NCBI RefSeq assembly: GCF_014641655.1
Contig: NZ_BMID01000001.1
Location: forward strand, 1,726,427 to 1,790,426
Direction of reading: 5' to 3'
DNA from: Pseudoblastomonas marina
GTDB lineage: Bacteria; Pseudomonadota; Alphaproteobacteria; Sphingomonadales; Sphingomonadaceae
DNA length: 64,000 nt
Part shown: piece after piece, positions 21,964 through 31,262 of the stretch
Numbering within the stretch: the first letter of the stretch is position 1
How the letters are laid out: the number at the start of each line of letters is the position of its first letter
Position numbers and translations under genes: made by a program
The notes under the pieces: generated by a model
The model's database searches: none
The model's input: the letters and a program-made list of their open reading frames with translations, nothing else
What the model was told of the DNA's origin: nothing

Positions 21964-22970
21964 TCCTCGCGCGGGAGCGCGGTCAGCACCATCGTCGCAC
22001 CGTTTTCGTCGATATGGGACAGGTGCGATGCACGCGCCTGGTGGGCGAAGGCATTGAGCAGGCGGGCGCCGAGGCCGCCGCCCTCGTTCGGGCGCGCGGA
22101 CGTACCGGCCCCGTCGTCGACGACTGTCGCCGTCCACGCTTTGCCGTCATGGATGAGCGACACCTCGACCGATCCGTCGCGCCCGTCGGCGAAGGCGTAT
22201 TTGCCGCAATTGGCGATCGCCTCGTTGACATAGAGCCCGATCGCGACCGCAATTTCGCGCGGCAGGGTGACGTCGGCGATATCGCAGTCGAGATCGACCC
22301 CGTCGTGCAGTGCGGCGCTCGCCACCCGGCCCGCGAGGTTTTCAAGATAGGGCTTCATCGCCGTTTCGGCGCCCTCCTCCTGCTCGAGCTGGAGGTTCGA
22401 ATAGGCCTCGGCGAAAGTGCGCACGCGGCGGATCGCATCGTCGAACGCAACATCGAGCCGCGGATCCTTCTCGCGCTTCTTCTGGATCTCGAGCAAGGCG
22501 GCGACCAGCGCGAAATTGTTCTTCGTGCGGTGCTCGAGCTCGGCCATCAGCACCTGCTTGCGAGCAAGCTGGTCCTCGGCGAGCTCGGCATTGTTGCGCA
22601 CCGCGCGGCGAAACGCCTCGGCGAACAGGACCACGACCAGGACGCAGACCGCATTGATCGCCACCCGCGCCGGATCGGTCGGGTCCTCGAAGGCGAAATC
22701 TCCCTGGGGGCGCAGCACGAAATACCACGCCCAGCCGAAGGTCAGCACGAAACACGAGATCCCGCCCCGCCACGAGCTGAACAGCGTCGCGATCAGCACC
22801 GCCGGGTAGATCATCGCGAAGGGCCCGCTTTCGGGCGCCCACAAGTTCACGAGCGCGCGGATGCCCACCATTGCCCCGCCGCACAGCAGGCCGAACGCGA
22901 TCTCGGCGAGCTGCCGCCGCGTATCGCTGACATAGCGATCGCCGATATTGAAACGGGCTAGGCGTTGCAT
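21960..22970 (-). CDS. HisKA_2 sensor histidine kinase with DUF4118-like membrane domain
   Basis: 336 aa. Residues about 20-122 hold three to four membrane helices resembling the DUF4118 sensor region; a short linker leads to the HisKA_2 dimerisation domain with phosphorylatable H147 in ELEHRTKNNFALVAALLEI. The ATP-binding domain is complete: N-box VNEAIANCGKYAF, G1 VVDDGAG, G2 GGGLGARLLNAFA. It lacks an adjacent response regulator, common for HisKA_2 kinases feeding general-stress or cyclic-di-GMP networks. Signal unknown. Convergent with ilvE, sharing CTAG. Confidence 0.88.
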   Translation of the reverse strand: MQRLARFNIGDRYVSDTRRQLAEIAFGLLCGGAMVGIRALVNLWAPESGPFAMIYPAVLIATLFSSWRGGISCFVLTFGWAWYFVLRPQGDFAFEDPTDPARVAINAVCVLVVVLFAEAFRRAVRNNAELAEDQLARKQVLMAELEHRTKNNFALVAALLEIQKKREKDPRLDVAFDDAIRRVRTFAEAYSNLQLEQEEGAETAMKPYLENLAGRVASAALHDGVDLDCDIADVTLPREIAVAIGLYVNEAIANCGKYAFADGRDGSVEVSLIHDGKAWTATVVDDGAGTSARPNEGGGLGARLLNAFAHQARASHLSHIDENGATMVLTALPRED

Positions 22971-23041
22971 GGAAACTGCGGGACCCTTGAAACTGGCAGG
23001 CGCTGTAAATCAAAATCTAGCACCTGTCGCATGATTTCAAG

Positions 23042-24049
23042 TCAGCCAGCGAGCGACAGCAGCTCGGCCGCGCTGGGGGCATGTTCAAGCAGCTCGATCA
23101 ATGCCCGCTCCTCGCGGCTGTGCCACTTGGTCTTGCGCGGCATGCGCAGCCTGGCGCGCCATTTCTCCTGCCGTCCGACCAGCGCGATCACGGCGGGATG
23201 GATGTAGCTCTTGCGCGCCATCGCGGGCGTATTGCCGAGCCGCTCGCCGACCTCGGTCGTCAGCGCCTTGATCGTCAGCTCGCCCTCGGCAGCGGCAAGC
23301 TCGCCCAGTCCGATGACGCTCGCATGCCAGGTACGGAAATCCTTCGCGGTGAAGGCCTCGCCCATCGTCTCGCGGAGGTATTCGTTGACGTCGCTGCTAT
23401 CGATCGGGTGCGGGTCGCCATCCTCGTCGAGGAACTGGAACAGGTGCTGGCCGGGCAGGTCCTGCATCCGCTTGACGAAATTGGCGAGACTGCCGTCGGT
23501 GACGCGCATCTCGCGCCGTTTGCCCCCCTTGGCGGTGAAACGAAGCACGAGGCTGCGACCCTTCACCTCGGCATGCTTGCGCCGCAAGGTGGTCGCGCCG
23601 AAGCTCTTGTTCTCGCGGGTATAGCCCTCGTTCCCGATCCGAATGCTCCCGGTATCGAGCAGCCGCACCACGCTCGCGAGCGCACGCTCGCGTGTCAGGT
23701 TGGGCGAGCGCAAATCCTTCGCCACCCGGTCGCGGATCAGCGGCAGGAGGTTGCCGAAGGCAGCGCAGCGATCGAACTTTTCGCTTTCCTGCTGCGCGCG
23801 GAAATCGGGATGGTAGCGATATTGCTTGCGCCCGCGCGCATCGTAGCCGGTCGCGAGGATGTGGCCGTTGGGCGCGGGGCAATACCATTCGTCGGTGTAG
23901 GCGGGCGGGAGCGCGATCGCGTTCAATCGGTCCTTCTCCGCCTGGTCGGTGATCAAGCGCCCCTTGGGATCGTAATAGGCGAAGCCGCGCCCCGCTCCCT
24001 TGCGCGTGATGCCCGGCATGTCGTCGTCGACATAGATCAGCTTCGTCAT
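23042..24049 (-). CDS. DNA topoisomerase IB (poxvirus type)
   Basis: 335-aa type IB topoisomerase that relaxes supercoils by a 3'-phosphotyrosyl intermediate. N-terminal domain GITRKGAGRGFAYYDPKGRL; catalytic residues in the C-terminal domain include the RIGNEGYTRENKSFGATTLR block (Arg/Lys), FRTWHASVIG (Arg) and the nucleophile Tyr in MARKSYIHPAVI. Start ATG 24049 (MTKLIYVDD); nine further codons upstream are open but not family-like. Upstream on this strand is a GGAAC-N17-GGTT motif suggestive of an EcfG stress promoter. Confidence 0.93.
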   Translation of the reverse strand: MTKLIYVDDDMPGITRKGAGRGFAYYDPKGRLITDQAEKDRLNAIALPPAYTDEWYCPAPNGHILATGYDARGRKQYRYHPDFRAQQESEKFDRCAAFGNLLPLIRDRVAKDLRSPNLTRERALASVVRLLDTGSIRIGNEGYTRENKSFGATTLRRKHAEVKGRSLVLRFTAKGGKRREMRVTDGSLANFVKRMQDLPGQHLFQFLDEDGDPHPIDSSDVNEYLRETMGEAFTAKDFRTWHASVIGLGELAAAEGELTIKALTTEVGERLGNTPAMARKSYIHPAVIALVGRQEKWRARLRMPRKTKWHSREERALIELLEHAPSAAELLSLAG

Positions 24050-24075
24050 CGGGTTGCGTCCCTTCGAAAGAGTCA

Positions 24076-24101
24076 AACCGCCTTACCGCGCGAGCGGTTC
24101 C
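24076..24101 (-). promoter_or_regulatory. Candidate EcfG-type promoter upstream of topoisomerase IB
   Basis: On the minus strand GGAAC (24101-24097), 17 bases, then GGTT (24079-24076), 27 bases before the ATG at 24049. The general-stress consensus is GGAAC-N16/17-cGTT; the first base of the -10 differs. Moderately supported. Confidence 0.4.
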
Positions 24102-24211
24102 CCCTGACCTGTCGATCAACGTGATCGCGAAATCGGCCCTTGTGCGCGTAACCCGATGCCCCATCTCGGCCAGACACGGTCGCAGATCGAAACCGAACCA
24201 AGGACCCGCCG

Positions 24212-25051
24212 ATGCCCAAAGCCTACACGCCGCCGAAAGTCTGGAAGAACACCGAAAGCGGCGGCAAGTTCGCCAATATCAACCGGCCCACCTCCGGCGC
24301 GCGCGAGACGCGCGAGCTGCCGCGCGGCGAGCATGCCTTCCAGCTCTACTCGCTGGCGACGCCCAACGGGGTGAAGGCCTCGGTCATGCTCGAGGAACTG
24401 CTCGAAGCCGGCCACGATGCCGAATACGACGCCTACACGATCAATATCGGCGAAGGCGACCAGTTCACCTCGGGCTTCGTCGGCATCAATCCGAACAGCA
24501 AGATCCCCGCCCTGCTCGACCTTACCGGCGACGAGGAAGTGCGCGTGTTCGAGAGCGGCGCGATCCTGCTTCACCTGGCCGAAAAGTTCGGTGCCTTCCT
24601 GTCATCCGAACATCGCGCCGAAATGCTCAGCTGGCTGTTCTGGCAGGTCGGCAGCGCGCCCTTCATCGGCGGCGGCTTCGGCCATTTCTACGCCTATGCG
24701 CCCGAGAAGTTCGAATACCCGATCGACCGCTATTCGATGGAGACCAAGCGGTTGTTCGACGTCGCCGACCAGCGGCTGGGCGAGACGAACTACCTCGCCG
24801 GTGACGACTACACGATCGCCGACATCGCGACCTTCCCGTGGTTCGCTCCCTTCGTCGAGGGCACGATTTACAACGACGCCAAGACCTTCCTCTCGATCGA
24901 CGAATACGAAAACGTCGCGCGCTGGGTGAAGGAGATCGCCGCCCGTCCCGCGGTCAAGCGCGGCCGGATCGTCACCAAGGCCTGGGGCGAGGACGACGAA
25001 CAATTGCTCGAACGCCACTCCGCCGCCGATTTCGCGGGGAAGAAAATGTAG
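24212..25051 (+). CDS. yghU: YghU-type glutathione S-transferase family disulfide reductase
   Basis: 279 aa; E. coli YghU is 288. N-terminal extension PPKVWKNTESGGKFANINRP TSG-like (KFANINRPTSG) precedes the thioredoxin domain (about 40-130, LYSLATPNGVKASVMLEELL), with the NPNSKIPALLD glutathione-binding cis-proline element and ESGAILLHLAEKFG. The C-terminal all-helical GST domain has YTIADIATFPW. YghU-type Nu-class enzymes bind two glutathiones and reduce organic disulfides or peroxides. AAGGACCCGCCG precedes the ATG. Divergent from topoisomerase IB. Confidence 0.92.
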   Translation: MPKAYTPPKVWKNTESGGKFANINRPTSGARETRELPRGEHAFQLYSLATPNGVKASVMLEELLEAGHDAEYDAYTINIGEGDQFTSGFVGINPNSKIPALLDLTGDEEVRVFESGAILLHLAEKFGAFLSSEHRAEMLSWLFWQVGSAPFIGGGFGHFYAYAPEKFEYPIDRYSMETKRLFDVADQRLGETNYLAGDDYTIADIATFPWFAPFVEGTIYNDAKTFLSIDEYENVARWVKEIAARPAVKRGRIVTKAWGEDDEQLLERHSAADFAGKKM

Positions 25052-25063
25052 GTTGCTGGGTGC

Positions 25064-25083
25064 GGTCAGGCATCCGCCTGACC
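25064..25083 (+). terminator. Hairpin after yghU
   Basis: GGTCAGGC-ATCC-GCCTGACC, perfect 8-bp stem beginning 12 bases after the yghU stop. No T-tract, so it may be a terminator of the non-canonical type or a stabilising 3' hairpin. Confidence 0.5.
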
Positions 25084-25194
25084 TCGGTCCCAGGACTCCT
25101 CCGCAAGCCATCGACGGATGTCGAGGGCACACCTGAACAATCCTCATCTCGCCCTTCACATCCGCGTCCACCGCGCTATATGGGCGCGCGCTGC

Positions 25195-25269
<75 letters not shown>

Positions 25270-25449
25270 GCCCTCCTCGATATCGATAGCGGACGCGGGC
25301 TGCCCGATTTCGGTGCGAAACGGGCGCGAACCGGCCGCTTGCATGGCGCAGCCGATGGCCCGGTCCGCAGTCGCTACTGCGGCTGGTCTTCGACGGGTGA
25401 TGTCGCCACGACCATTACGAAGATAAAATTCAATGAAATATTAGGCGCC

Positions 25450-27981
25450 ATGCTTTATCAGGTCGGCATGAGCCTGTTGAATTCCCGGAAATTCCGAGCG
25501 AGCTCCAGCGAGGCGGACGCAGGGATCGACCGGAACCAGGTTCGGGCGAAGCCCGACGGAGACGCGGCCAGGCTCCTGCGCATCGCAGTCAAGATATTCG
25601 ATGCCGCAGGCAGTGCCATCGTCCTGCTCGATCGCCGCGGCGAGCAGTTCGAAAGTATCCACGGAGGGGAACGAGGCAGGCGCGCCGAGATCGTCGCGCT
25701 CTGTCAGCGGGCCATTGGCTCCGGCGAAAAGGCGGTGGTGCGCGAAAGGGCTGAGGCCGAAGGGGCATGCCTCCAGCCCGGCTCCAAAGAATCGGGCCAC
25801 CGGCTTCTTTCGACCGCCGTCCCGCTGTTCGATTGCGCGGACAAGTGCGTGGGCGCACTGTGCGTGTTCGGGCACCCCGAAATCCCGCTGTCGACCGAAC
25901 TGTCCTGCTGGCAGGACCTGCAGGCGCTTGCCAGGTCGTCGATCCGAAACCGGCCCGGCGCAACGCTCGACCGCATCGTCAGGGAATTCGCATCGGTCAC
26001 GTCCGACGCCATCCTGGCGGCCGACCATGCCGGCAGGATCCTCTTCTGCAATCCTGCGGCCGAGCGCATGTTCGGCCAATCCGCAACCGACATCGTCGGC
26101 CGCCAATTCTCCGCGCTTTTCCCTGATTGCCCGTCGCGCAGCGATAGGTGGGGCGCGTTCGAACCCTCGGCTTCGAACGACGGCTTCGTCGAGCGAGAGG
26201 CACTGCACGCCGACGGATCGCGGTTCCCAACCGAATTGTCGTTTGCGAGTATCGGCGAAGCGGATGAGCGGATCGGGTTTGCATCGATCATCAGGGACAT
26301 CAGCGTCCGCAAGCGGCTCGAAGCGGAAAAACGGCACGCGGTCACGCTGCTCGACACGATCGTGAAAAACCTGCCGGCGATGCTGTTCGTCAAGGACGTG
26401 GCGACACGCGAATACGTGTTCGTGAACCCGGCTGCCGAACGACTGATCGGCCGTCCGGCGAAAGACATCATCGGCCGAACCGACCGCGAGCTGTTCCCCG
26501 ATCAGGGCGCAGACTACGAGGCCCGCGACACGCAGGCGATCGCGCTCGCGGCCCCCTTCACCTTCGAGGGACAATTCGTGCGCGACGACGGCGAAACCGC
26601 CAATGTCCGGACCAAGCGCGTGATCATGGACAGCGCGGACGGTGAATCGCGCTACATCCTCGGCCTGTCCGAGGATGTCAGCGAGACCCGCAGGGTCGAG
26701 GCCAAGGTCCTCCAGCTCGCAAGGTACGATGCCCTGACCGGGCTCTACAACCGGTCGCACCTCACCGAGATCATGCACGACCTGGTCAATGCGAAGGCAC
26801 CCTTCACGCTCCTAAGCATCGATCTCGACCGCTTCAAGGCGATCAACGACCAGTTCGGACACCTTGTCGGCGACCGGGTCCTGAAAATGGTAGGAGAACG
26901 CCTGCAGGCGATCGTCGGGTCGGACAACCACATCGCCCGGATCGGCGGTGACGAGTTCGCGGCGATCATCGAGGGTGCGGATTGCGAAGCGCAGGCAATA
27001 GAGTTGGCGCAACGCGCGATCGATGATCTCGCGCGCCCGTTCGAGGTCGACAACCGGAACTGCTATATCGGAACGTCGATTGGCATGGTCGGCTTTCCGC
27101 ATGACGGAAAGACCACCGACGAACTCAGGGGAAATGCCGACCTGGCACTGTATCGGGCCAAGGCCGACGGTCGCGGCACCTATTGCGTGTTCGATTCGAG
27201 AATGGATGCGGTGCTGAAGGACCAGCGCGAGCTCGAAACCGAATTGCGCGAAGCCATCGCGAATGGCGAGATTTCCCTCGAATTCCAGCCCGTATACTCG
27301 GTCGAGGACTGGTCGATAGTCAGCGCAGAAGCGTTGGCGCGCTGGAACCACCCCACCCGCGGCCCGATCTCGCCCGAGACGTTCATTCCGCTGGCGGAGG
27401 AATGCGGACTAATCGGGGAGCTCGAAGCCCAGGTCCTGCAGCAGGCCTGCGAGGCGGCATTGCAGTGGCCGTCGCATATCTGCGTCGCGGTCAATCTTTC
27501 GCCGCTCCAGTTCCACTCGGGGAGCCTGCCAAGCCGGGTCATCGATACGCTGGAATCCACGGGCTTTCCCCCCGAACGTTTGCAGATGGAAGTGACCGAA
27601 AGCCTCCTGATTCAGGATGTCGATCGGACCTTCGAGCAGCTCGAGGCCTTGCGTGCCCACGGCATCCAGGTGCTGCTCGACGATTTCGGCGTGGGCTATT
27701 CCTCGCTGAGCTATTTCCAGCGTTTCACCTTCGACCGGGTCAAGATCGACCGGTCCTTCGTCAACGAAATCGATCGATCGCACACCGCGAAGGCGATCGT
27801 CGAAGCGATCGTTCGGCTGGGCCGAAAATTGCAGATGGGCGTGGTGGCCGAGGGGGTGGAAACCGAAGAACAGATGCATGTGCTCAGCGCGATGGGCTGC
27901 ACGCACCTGCAGGGTTATTTCCTGAGCCGCCCGGTGAATTCGAAGCTGGTGTCCCGCGCGTCGCTCCAGAACGTCGCCTAA
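25450..27981 (+). CDS. PAS-GGDEF-EAL cyclic-di-GMP turnover protein
   Basis: About 843 aa. Order: N-terminal GAF-like segment (about 35-180), PAS (about 190-305, FCNPAAERMFGQSATDIVGR), PAS (about 315-435, FVNPAAERLIGRPAKDIIGR), GGDEF (about 440-600) with intact RIGGDEF, EAL (about 610-843) with intact SAEALARW, EVTES, and LLDDFGVGYSSLSYF. Both catalytic motifs are complete so diguanylate cyclase and phosphodiesterase activity are both possible. No membrane helix: cytosolic. Starts at 25450 or 25468 follow an A/T-rich stretch (GATAAAATTCAATGAAATATT); the frame is open to 25339 but that part overlaps tRNA-proximal sequence without coding character. Confidence 0.92.
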   Translation: MLYQVGMSLLNSRKFRASSSEADAGIDRNQVRAKPDGDAARLLRIAVKIFDAAGSAIVLLDRRGEQFESIHGGERGRRAEIVALCQRAIGSGEKAVVRERAEAEGACLQPGSKESGHRLLSTAVPLFDCADKCVGALCVFGHPEIPLSTELSCWQDLQALARSSIRNRPGATLDRIVREFASVTSDAILAADHAGRILFCNPAAERMFGQSATDIVGRQFSALFPDCPSRSDRWGAFEPSASNDGFVEREALHADGSRFPTELSFASIGEADERIGFASIIRDISVRKRLEAEKRHAVTLLDTIVKNLPAMLFVKDVATREYVFVNPAAERLIGRPAKDIIGRTDRELFPDQGADYEARDTQAIALAAPFTFEGQFVRDDGETANVRTKRVIMDSADGESRYILGLSEDVSETRRVEAKVLQLARYDALTGLYNRSHLTEIMHDLVNAKAPFTLLSIDLDRFKAINDQFGHLVGDRVLKMVGERLQAIVGSDNHIARIGGDEFAAIIEGADCEAQAIELAQRAIDDLARPFEVDNRNCYIGTSIGMVGFPHDGKTTDELRGNADLALYRAKADGRGTYCVFDSRMDAVLKDQRELETELREAIANGEISLEFQPVYSVEDWSIVSAEALARWNHPTRGPISPETFIPLAEECGLIGELEAQVLQQACEAALQWPSHICVAVNLSPLQFHSGSLPSRVIDTLESTGFPPERLQMEVTESLLIQDVDRTFEQLEALRAHGIQVLLDDFGVGYSSLSYFQRFTFDRVKIDRSFVNEIDRSHTAKAIVEAIVRLGRKLQMGVVAEGVETEEQMHVLSAMGCTHLQGYFLSRPVNSKLVSRASLQNVA

Positions 27982-28199
27982 GTCCTGCCCGACTATTGCG
28001 CGGTATGCGGCGCGTATCACCGCCGCGGACGGCGATGCTCGGTCTTCAATCCAGACCGGACTGAAAGTCCCCAACTGGCCGGTTGCGGGGATTAATCGCG
28101 CTCGCCATCGCCTTGAACATCCACTGCCGAGCGAATTCGGTTTGCCGTTTCGCTGCGCCGGTTCGCATCACCGGGCCTCCACCAATCAGGAGGCGATCA

Positions 28200-28985
28200 A
28201 TGTCAGACAAGAGCAAGCAGGCGCTGGATTTCGTGCGAAGCGTCGAACTCCCGCCCGAAGACAAGGCATTCGACCGCGCGATCGCGCGGGCACGCGATGA
28301 TGTCGGTCCGATGGCCGACGATCCCGAGGGCGATGAAACCGCTTCGGTGGTCGGCGGGAGCCTCGCCTCGTTCACCGCCAATCTGACCGGCCAGAACCGG
28401 TCCGACACCAAGAATGCGACGCTGTTTGCGCAACTGGCGGCCGATGCCGCGTTCGACCGCCAGTCGCAGCCGATGGAATGGTACCACCAGTATGTCGAGG
28501 TCCTGAGCCAGATCGGGTGGAACCGCCCCGGCTTCAACTTCAGCAGCTACACTTCGGGCGGCACGACCGTGCAGCTCGACCAGGCGGTGCTGACGATCCT
28601 CGGCGGCCTCGCGACCGCGAACGAGATCGCGATGGTCGCCGCCACGATGGAGGCGCTCAAGGAAATGAGCGACGATTCCAAGCAGATGACCGTTTGGGAT
28701 TCGAAATCGAGTGACGGTTCCAAGGGCAATTTCCAGATCCTGCCCTGTACCCGCGAGGACAATGGCGATGTCGCAATGATCCTGACGGGCATGCAATTTA
28801 CCGCGCACCATTCGGAAAAGCGCTTCCTGTGGTTCAGCTGGAGCTCGGATTCGATCAAGATCGTACAGGCCGCCGCGCGCTTCGTTCTCAACGAGGATAT
28901 CTACAAGGAGGTCCGCAAGGCGATCGTCGAGCGCCTCGGCGAGCGGGCGACCAAATACGTTGCCGAAATCCCGCTCGGTGACTGA
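28200..28985 (+). CDS. Unrecognised 261-aa protein
   Basis: ATG preceded by AGGAGGCGATCA, a strong ribosome site. No signal peptide or membrane helix. Two-thirds in, it contains GWNRPGFNFSSYTSGGTTVQ, QAVLTILGGLATANEIAMVA, GSKGNFQILPCTREDNGDVA, and a C-terminal KRFLWFSWSSDSIKIVQAAA then NEDIYKEVRKAIVERLGE. The mix of a long N-terminal helix, Ser/Thr/aromatic-rich beta segments and a helical end recalls proteins of unknown function I have seen in scattered bacteria and fungi; I cannot give a family or activity. Flanked by a c-di-GMP protein and (convergent) bPH2 proteins; 218 bases of non-coding DNA lie upstream. Confidence 0.75.
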   Translation: MSDKSKQALDFVRSVELPPEDKAFDRAIARARDDVGPMADDPEGDETASVVGGSLASFTANLTGQNRSDTKNATLFAQLAADAAFDRQSQPMEWYHQYVEVLSQIGWNRPGFNFSSYTSGGTTVQLDQAVLTILGGLATANEIAMVAATMEALKEMSDDSKQMTVWDSKSSDGSKGNFQILPCTREDNGDVAMILTGMQFTAHHSEKRFLWFSWSSDSIKIVQAAARFVLNEDIYKEVRKAIVERLGERATKYVAEIPLGD

Positions 28986-29083
28986 CCGCCGGATCGAGCC
29001 CGCGGTGAACAGGAGCTTCGGGGAAGGATATCCCGGAGCAAAATCGCTCCCGATCGCGGTTGATCGACCTGTCCGACGAGCCG

Positions 29084-30643
29084 TCAGGCTTCCTGCGCGA
29101 CGGAGAAGTCGACCGCGGCGATCGCTTCGATCACTTCGTGGCGGAGACGCCTGGCCTCGTCGATCGGAACGCCGGGTATCTCCATCGTTCCGCCCGCCAG
29201 ACCAAACTGCACGGTGGCATAGCCGCGCCATTGCGCCAGCGGGCCCTGCGCGATCTCTACCGACTGGAGCTTGACCTTGGGGGCGGCGGTCAGCTGCGGG
29301 GAGAGGATCCCGGTGCGCACGAAGACCTGTTCGAGCGCGGTCGCGTGGCGGTGGCGCCGCCAGCTGAACCAGCTGAGCCCACCAACCACCGCGAGCAGCG
29401 GGACCGGTGCGGCAAGCAACCACGGGCTGACGGTGGTCGCTACCACTGCACCGATCACCAATATCCCGGCCGACACGATCAGCGCGGTGTCGATCCACGC
29501 CTTCGGGGTGGGACGCACCCACGCGATGCTTTCGGGGGGAAGCGCTATCCTCGCCGCCTCGGCAACGGGGACGATCTCGTCCATTTGCCCGAAGGGGACG
29601 ACAACGTGGCTCGCTTTCTTGGCATCGCTCGCGAGGCTGACGAATTTGAGCGAGTGCCAACCGAACAGGCGACGGAACCACTTCGTGCCGAGCGTCATCG
29701 CCTGCACCCGGTGCGCGGGCATCACGACATCGGTCCTGGTGAACAGGCCGCGCCGGCGACGGAAGCCCTTGGCCGTGCGCTCGAGCAGGAAGCCGTGATC
29801 GCGCACGAAGGTCTGCACGACCCCGGTGACGAGACCGAGCGCCACCACCCCGGCCGCCGCGGCGATCGCGCTCAGGACCTGGGCGGCGAGGCCCATCGCG
29901 GCAAGCTTGCGCCCCTGCCCCTCAAGCGCGTCGCCGAGCACCGCATCGTACATGTCGTCCCACGAGAACAGGAAGTCGAGCTGGCCGATGGCACCGAAGA
30001 TCACCGCGAAGATCACCAGCGAGAATTCGAACAGGCCGAACCGCAACAGGCGTTTCTCGTCCATCGCGAACAGCGCCTGCCCGTCCGCGGTCGCGGCCTC
30101 GGCGGCAGGGTCGTCGGCATCGATGTCGAGGGCGCCCTCTCGCTGCGCCCGCACGGTTTCGCGCAAGCGCTCGGCCTCGCTTTCGGTGACATAGGCGAGG
30201 TTCAGGTCCTCGCCTCCGCCCGCGCCCGTCTCGAACTTGACCCGCACCAGCCCGAACAGCCGCGCTACGAGCGGTTGCTCGAGGCTGACGTCCTGGATCC
30301 GCTCGTAGGGCACCGAGCGCGCCTGGCGCGAAACGATCCCGCTTTCGACGCGGATATCTTCCGCCCCCACGCGATAGGTGGTCTTCCACCAGCCGAGCCA
30401 GGTGACGAAGCCGATGACCATGACGACGAGACCGAGCAGCGGCAGGAAACCCAGCGCCTCGCGCACTTCGCCGGCGACGAAGAATATACCGATCGCCGGG
30501 AGGATCGCCTGGCGCACCGAATCGACCAGTCGGACGAGCAGGCCGATCGGCGCTGTGCGCCGGACGGGCTCGCCTTCTGCAACCGTCACTGCCGCGTGAT
30601 CTTCCGGCGCGATCGGCGCAGGCGTCTCCGCCGCGTCGATCAC
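29084..30643 (-). CDS. bPH2 (DUF304/YdbT-like) membrane protein
   Basis: 519 aa. GTG start inside the stop of the upstream partner (GTGA). It contains paired membrane helices (about 30-70, 180-240, 355-395) each followed by a bacterial PH domain type 2: YRVGAEDIRVESGIVSRQAR near 78, then GFRRRRGLFTRTDVVMPAHR near 265 and VFVRTGILSPQLTAAPKVKL near 418. The YdbT family always pairs with YdbS-like proteins; function unknown, proposed membrane scaffold. A longer frame reaching 31210 reads antisense-like sequence over the partner gene and is not used. Confidence 0.85.
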   Translation of the reverse strand: MIDAAETPAPIAPEDHAAVTVAEGEPVRRTAPIGLLVRLVDSVRQAILPAIGIFFVAGEVREALGFLPLLGLVVMVIGFVTWLGWWKTTYRVGAEDIRVESGIVSRQARSVPYERIQDVSLEQPLVARLFGLVRVKFETGAGGGEDLNLAYVTESEAERLRETVRAQREGALDIDADDPAAEAATADGQALFAMDEKRLLRFGLFEFSLVIFAVIFGAIGQLDFLFSWDDMYDAVLGDALEGQGRKLAAMGLAAQVLSAIAAAAGVVALGLVTGVVQTFVRDHGFLLERTAKGFRRRRGLFTRTDVVMPAHRVQAMTLGTKWFRRLFGWHSLKFVSLASDAKKASHVVVPFGQMDEIVPVAEAARIALPPESIAWVRPTPKAWIDTALIVSAGILVIGAVVATTVSPWLLAAPVPLLAVVGGLSWFSWRRHRHATALEQVFVRTGILSPQLTAAPKVKLQSVEIAQGPLAQWRGYATVQFGLAGGTMEIPGVPIDEARRLRHEVIEAIAAVDFSVAQEA

Positions 30644-31161
30644 AGCGTGTCGCGCTTGATGTGCGCGCGGATTTCCTCGCGCATGGCGAGTGCGTCCTCG
30701 TCGAGCAGGCCGGGCAGCGAGACGCTCGCATTGTGGTTGCCCGCCGTGTGGAGGACGATCGTCGAGAGGCCGAAGGCGCGTTCGAGCGGCCCGCGATCGA
30801 CGTCGATATGCTGGACCCGGCCGAACGGCACGATCGTGTCCGAACGCCACCACACCCCGCGCGCCACCCGCAGCCGGTCGCGCCCGAGATCGTAGCCGCG
30901 CGCCTGGTAGCGACGTCGCGGCCAGCGCCAGAGGAAGAACCCGGCCAGCAGCAGCACCGGCCCGACGAAGATGCCGCCAGGCACCGCGTCGTCGAACGGT
31001 CGCACGAGCTCGAGCACGCTCGCGCCGACCAGGAACGGCAGCGCGGTCAGCGCAATCGTGATGCGCAGCACCGTACGGTAATTGGGATGGACCGGCGTAA
31101 GCCCTTCGTCGCCGCCAGCTTCGGGCACCTTCGCCCGCTCGATACCCTCCACGTCGCTCAT
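30640..31161 (-). CDS. bPH2 (DUF304/YdbS-like) membrane protein
   Basis: 173 aa, upstream partner of the 519-aa bPH2 protein with which it shares 4 bases. Two membrane helices (about 32-50 and 62-80, TIALTALPFLVGASVLELV and GIFVGPVLLLAGFFLWRWP), followed by one bPH2 domain: YQARGYDLGRDRLRVARGVW, IVPFGRVQHIDVDRGPLERA with FGLSTIVLHTAG. The N-terminal 25 residues are polar. Same arrangement as E. coli ydbS-ydbT. Confidence 0.85.
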   Translation of the reverse strand: MSDVEGIERAKVPEAGGDEGLTPVHPNYRTVLRITIALTALPFLVGASVLELVRPFDDAVPGGIFVGPVLLLAGFFLWRWPRRRYQARGYDLGRDRLRVARGVWWRSDTIVPFGRVQHIDVDRGPLERAFGLSTIVLHTAGNHNASVSLPGLLDEDALAMREEIRAHIKRDTL

Positions 31162-31211
31162 GCCAACCTATATGCGACCGGTGTGCTGTTCGCACAAGAC
31201 AGGTCGGCATG

Positions 31212-31242
31212 AAAAAGGGGCACCGCCGCGCGGCGATGCCCC
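31212..31242 (-). terminator. Intrinsic terminator of the TonB receptor gene
   Basis: On the minus strand GGGGCATCGCCGC-GCG-GCGGTGCCCC followed by TTTTT, 20 bases after the receptor stop. One mismatch in a 13-bp stem; strong U-tract. Confidence 0.93.
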
Positions 31243-31262
31243 GAATTCTCGACTTGAAGCAA

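Noticed and set aside
29084-31210. One 708-codon fused frame covering both bPH2 proteins
   Set aside because: Its first 190 codons run in another frame over the 173-aa YdbS-like gene, are Arg/Ala-rich and non-homologous, and a GTGA junction at 30640-30643 shows two coupled genes.
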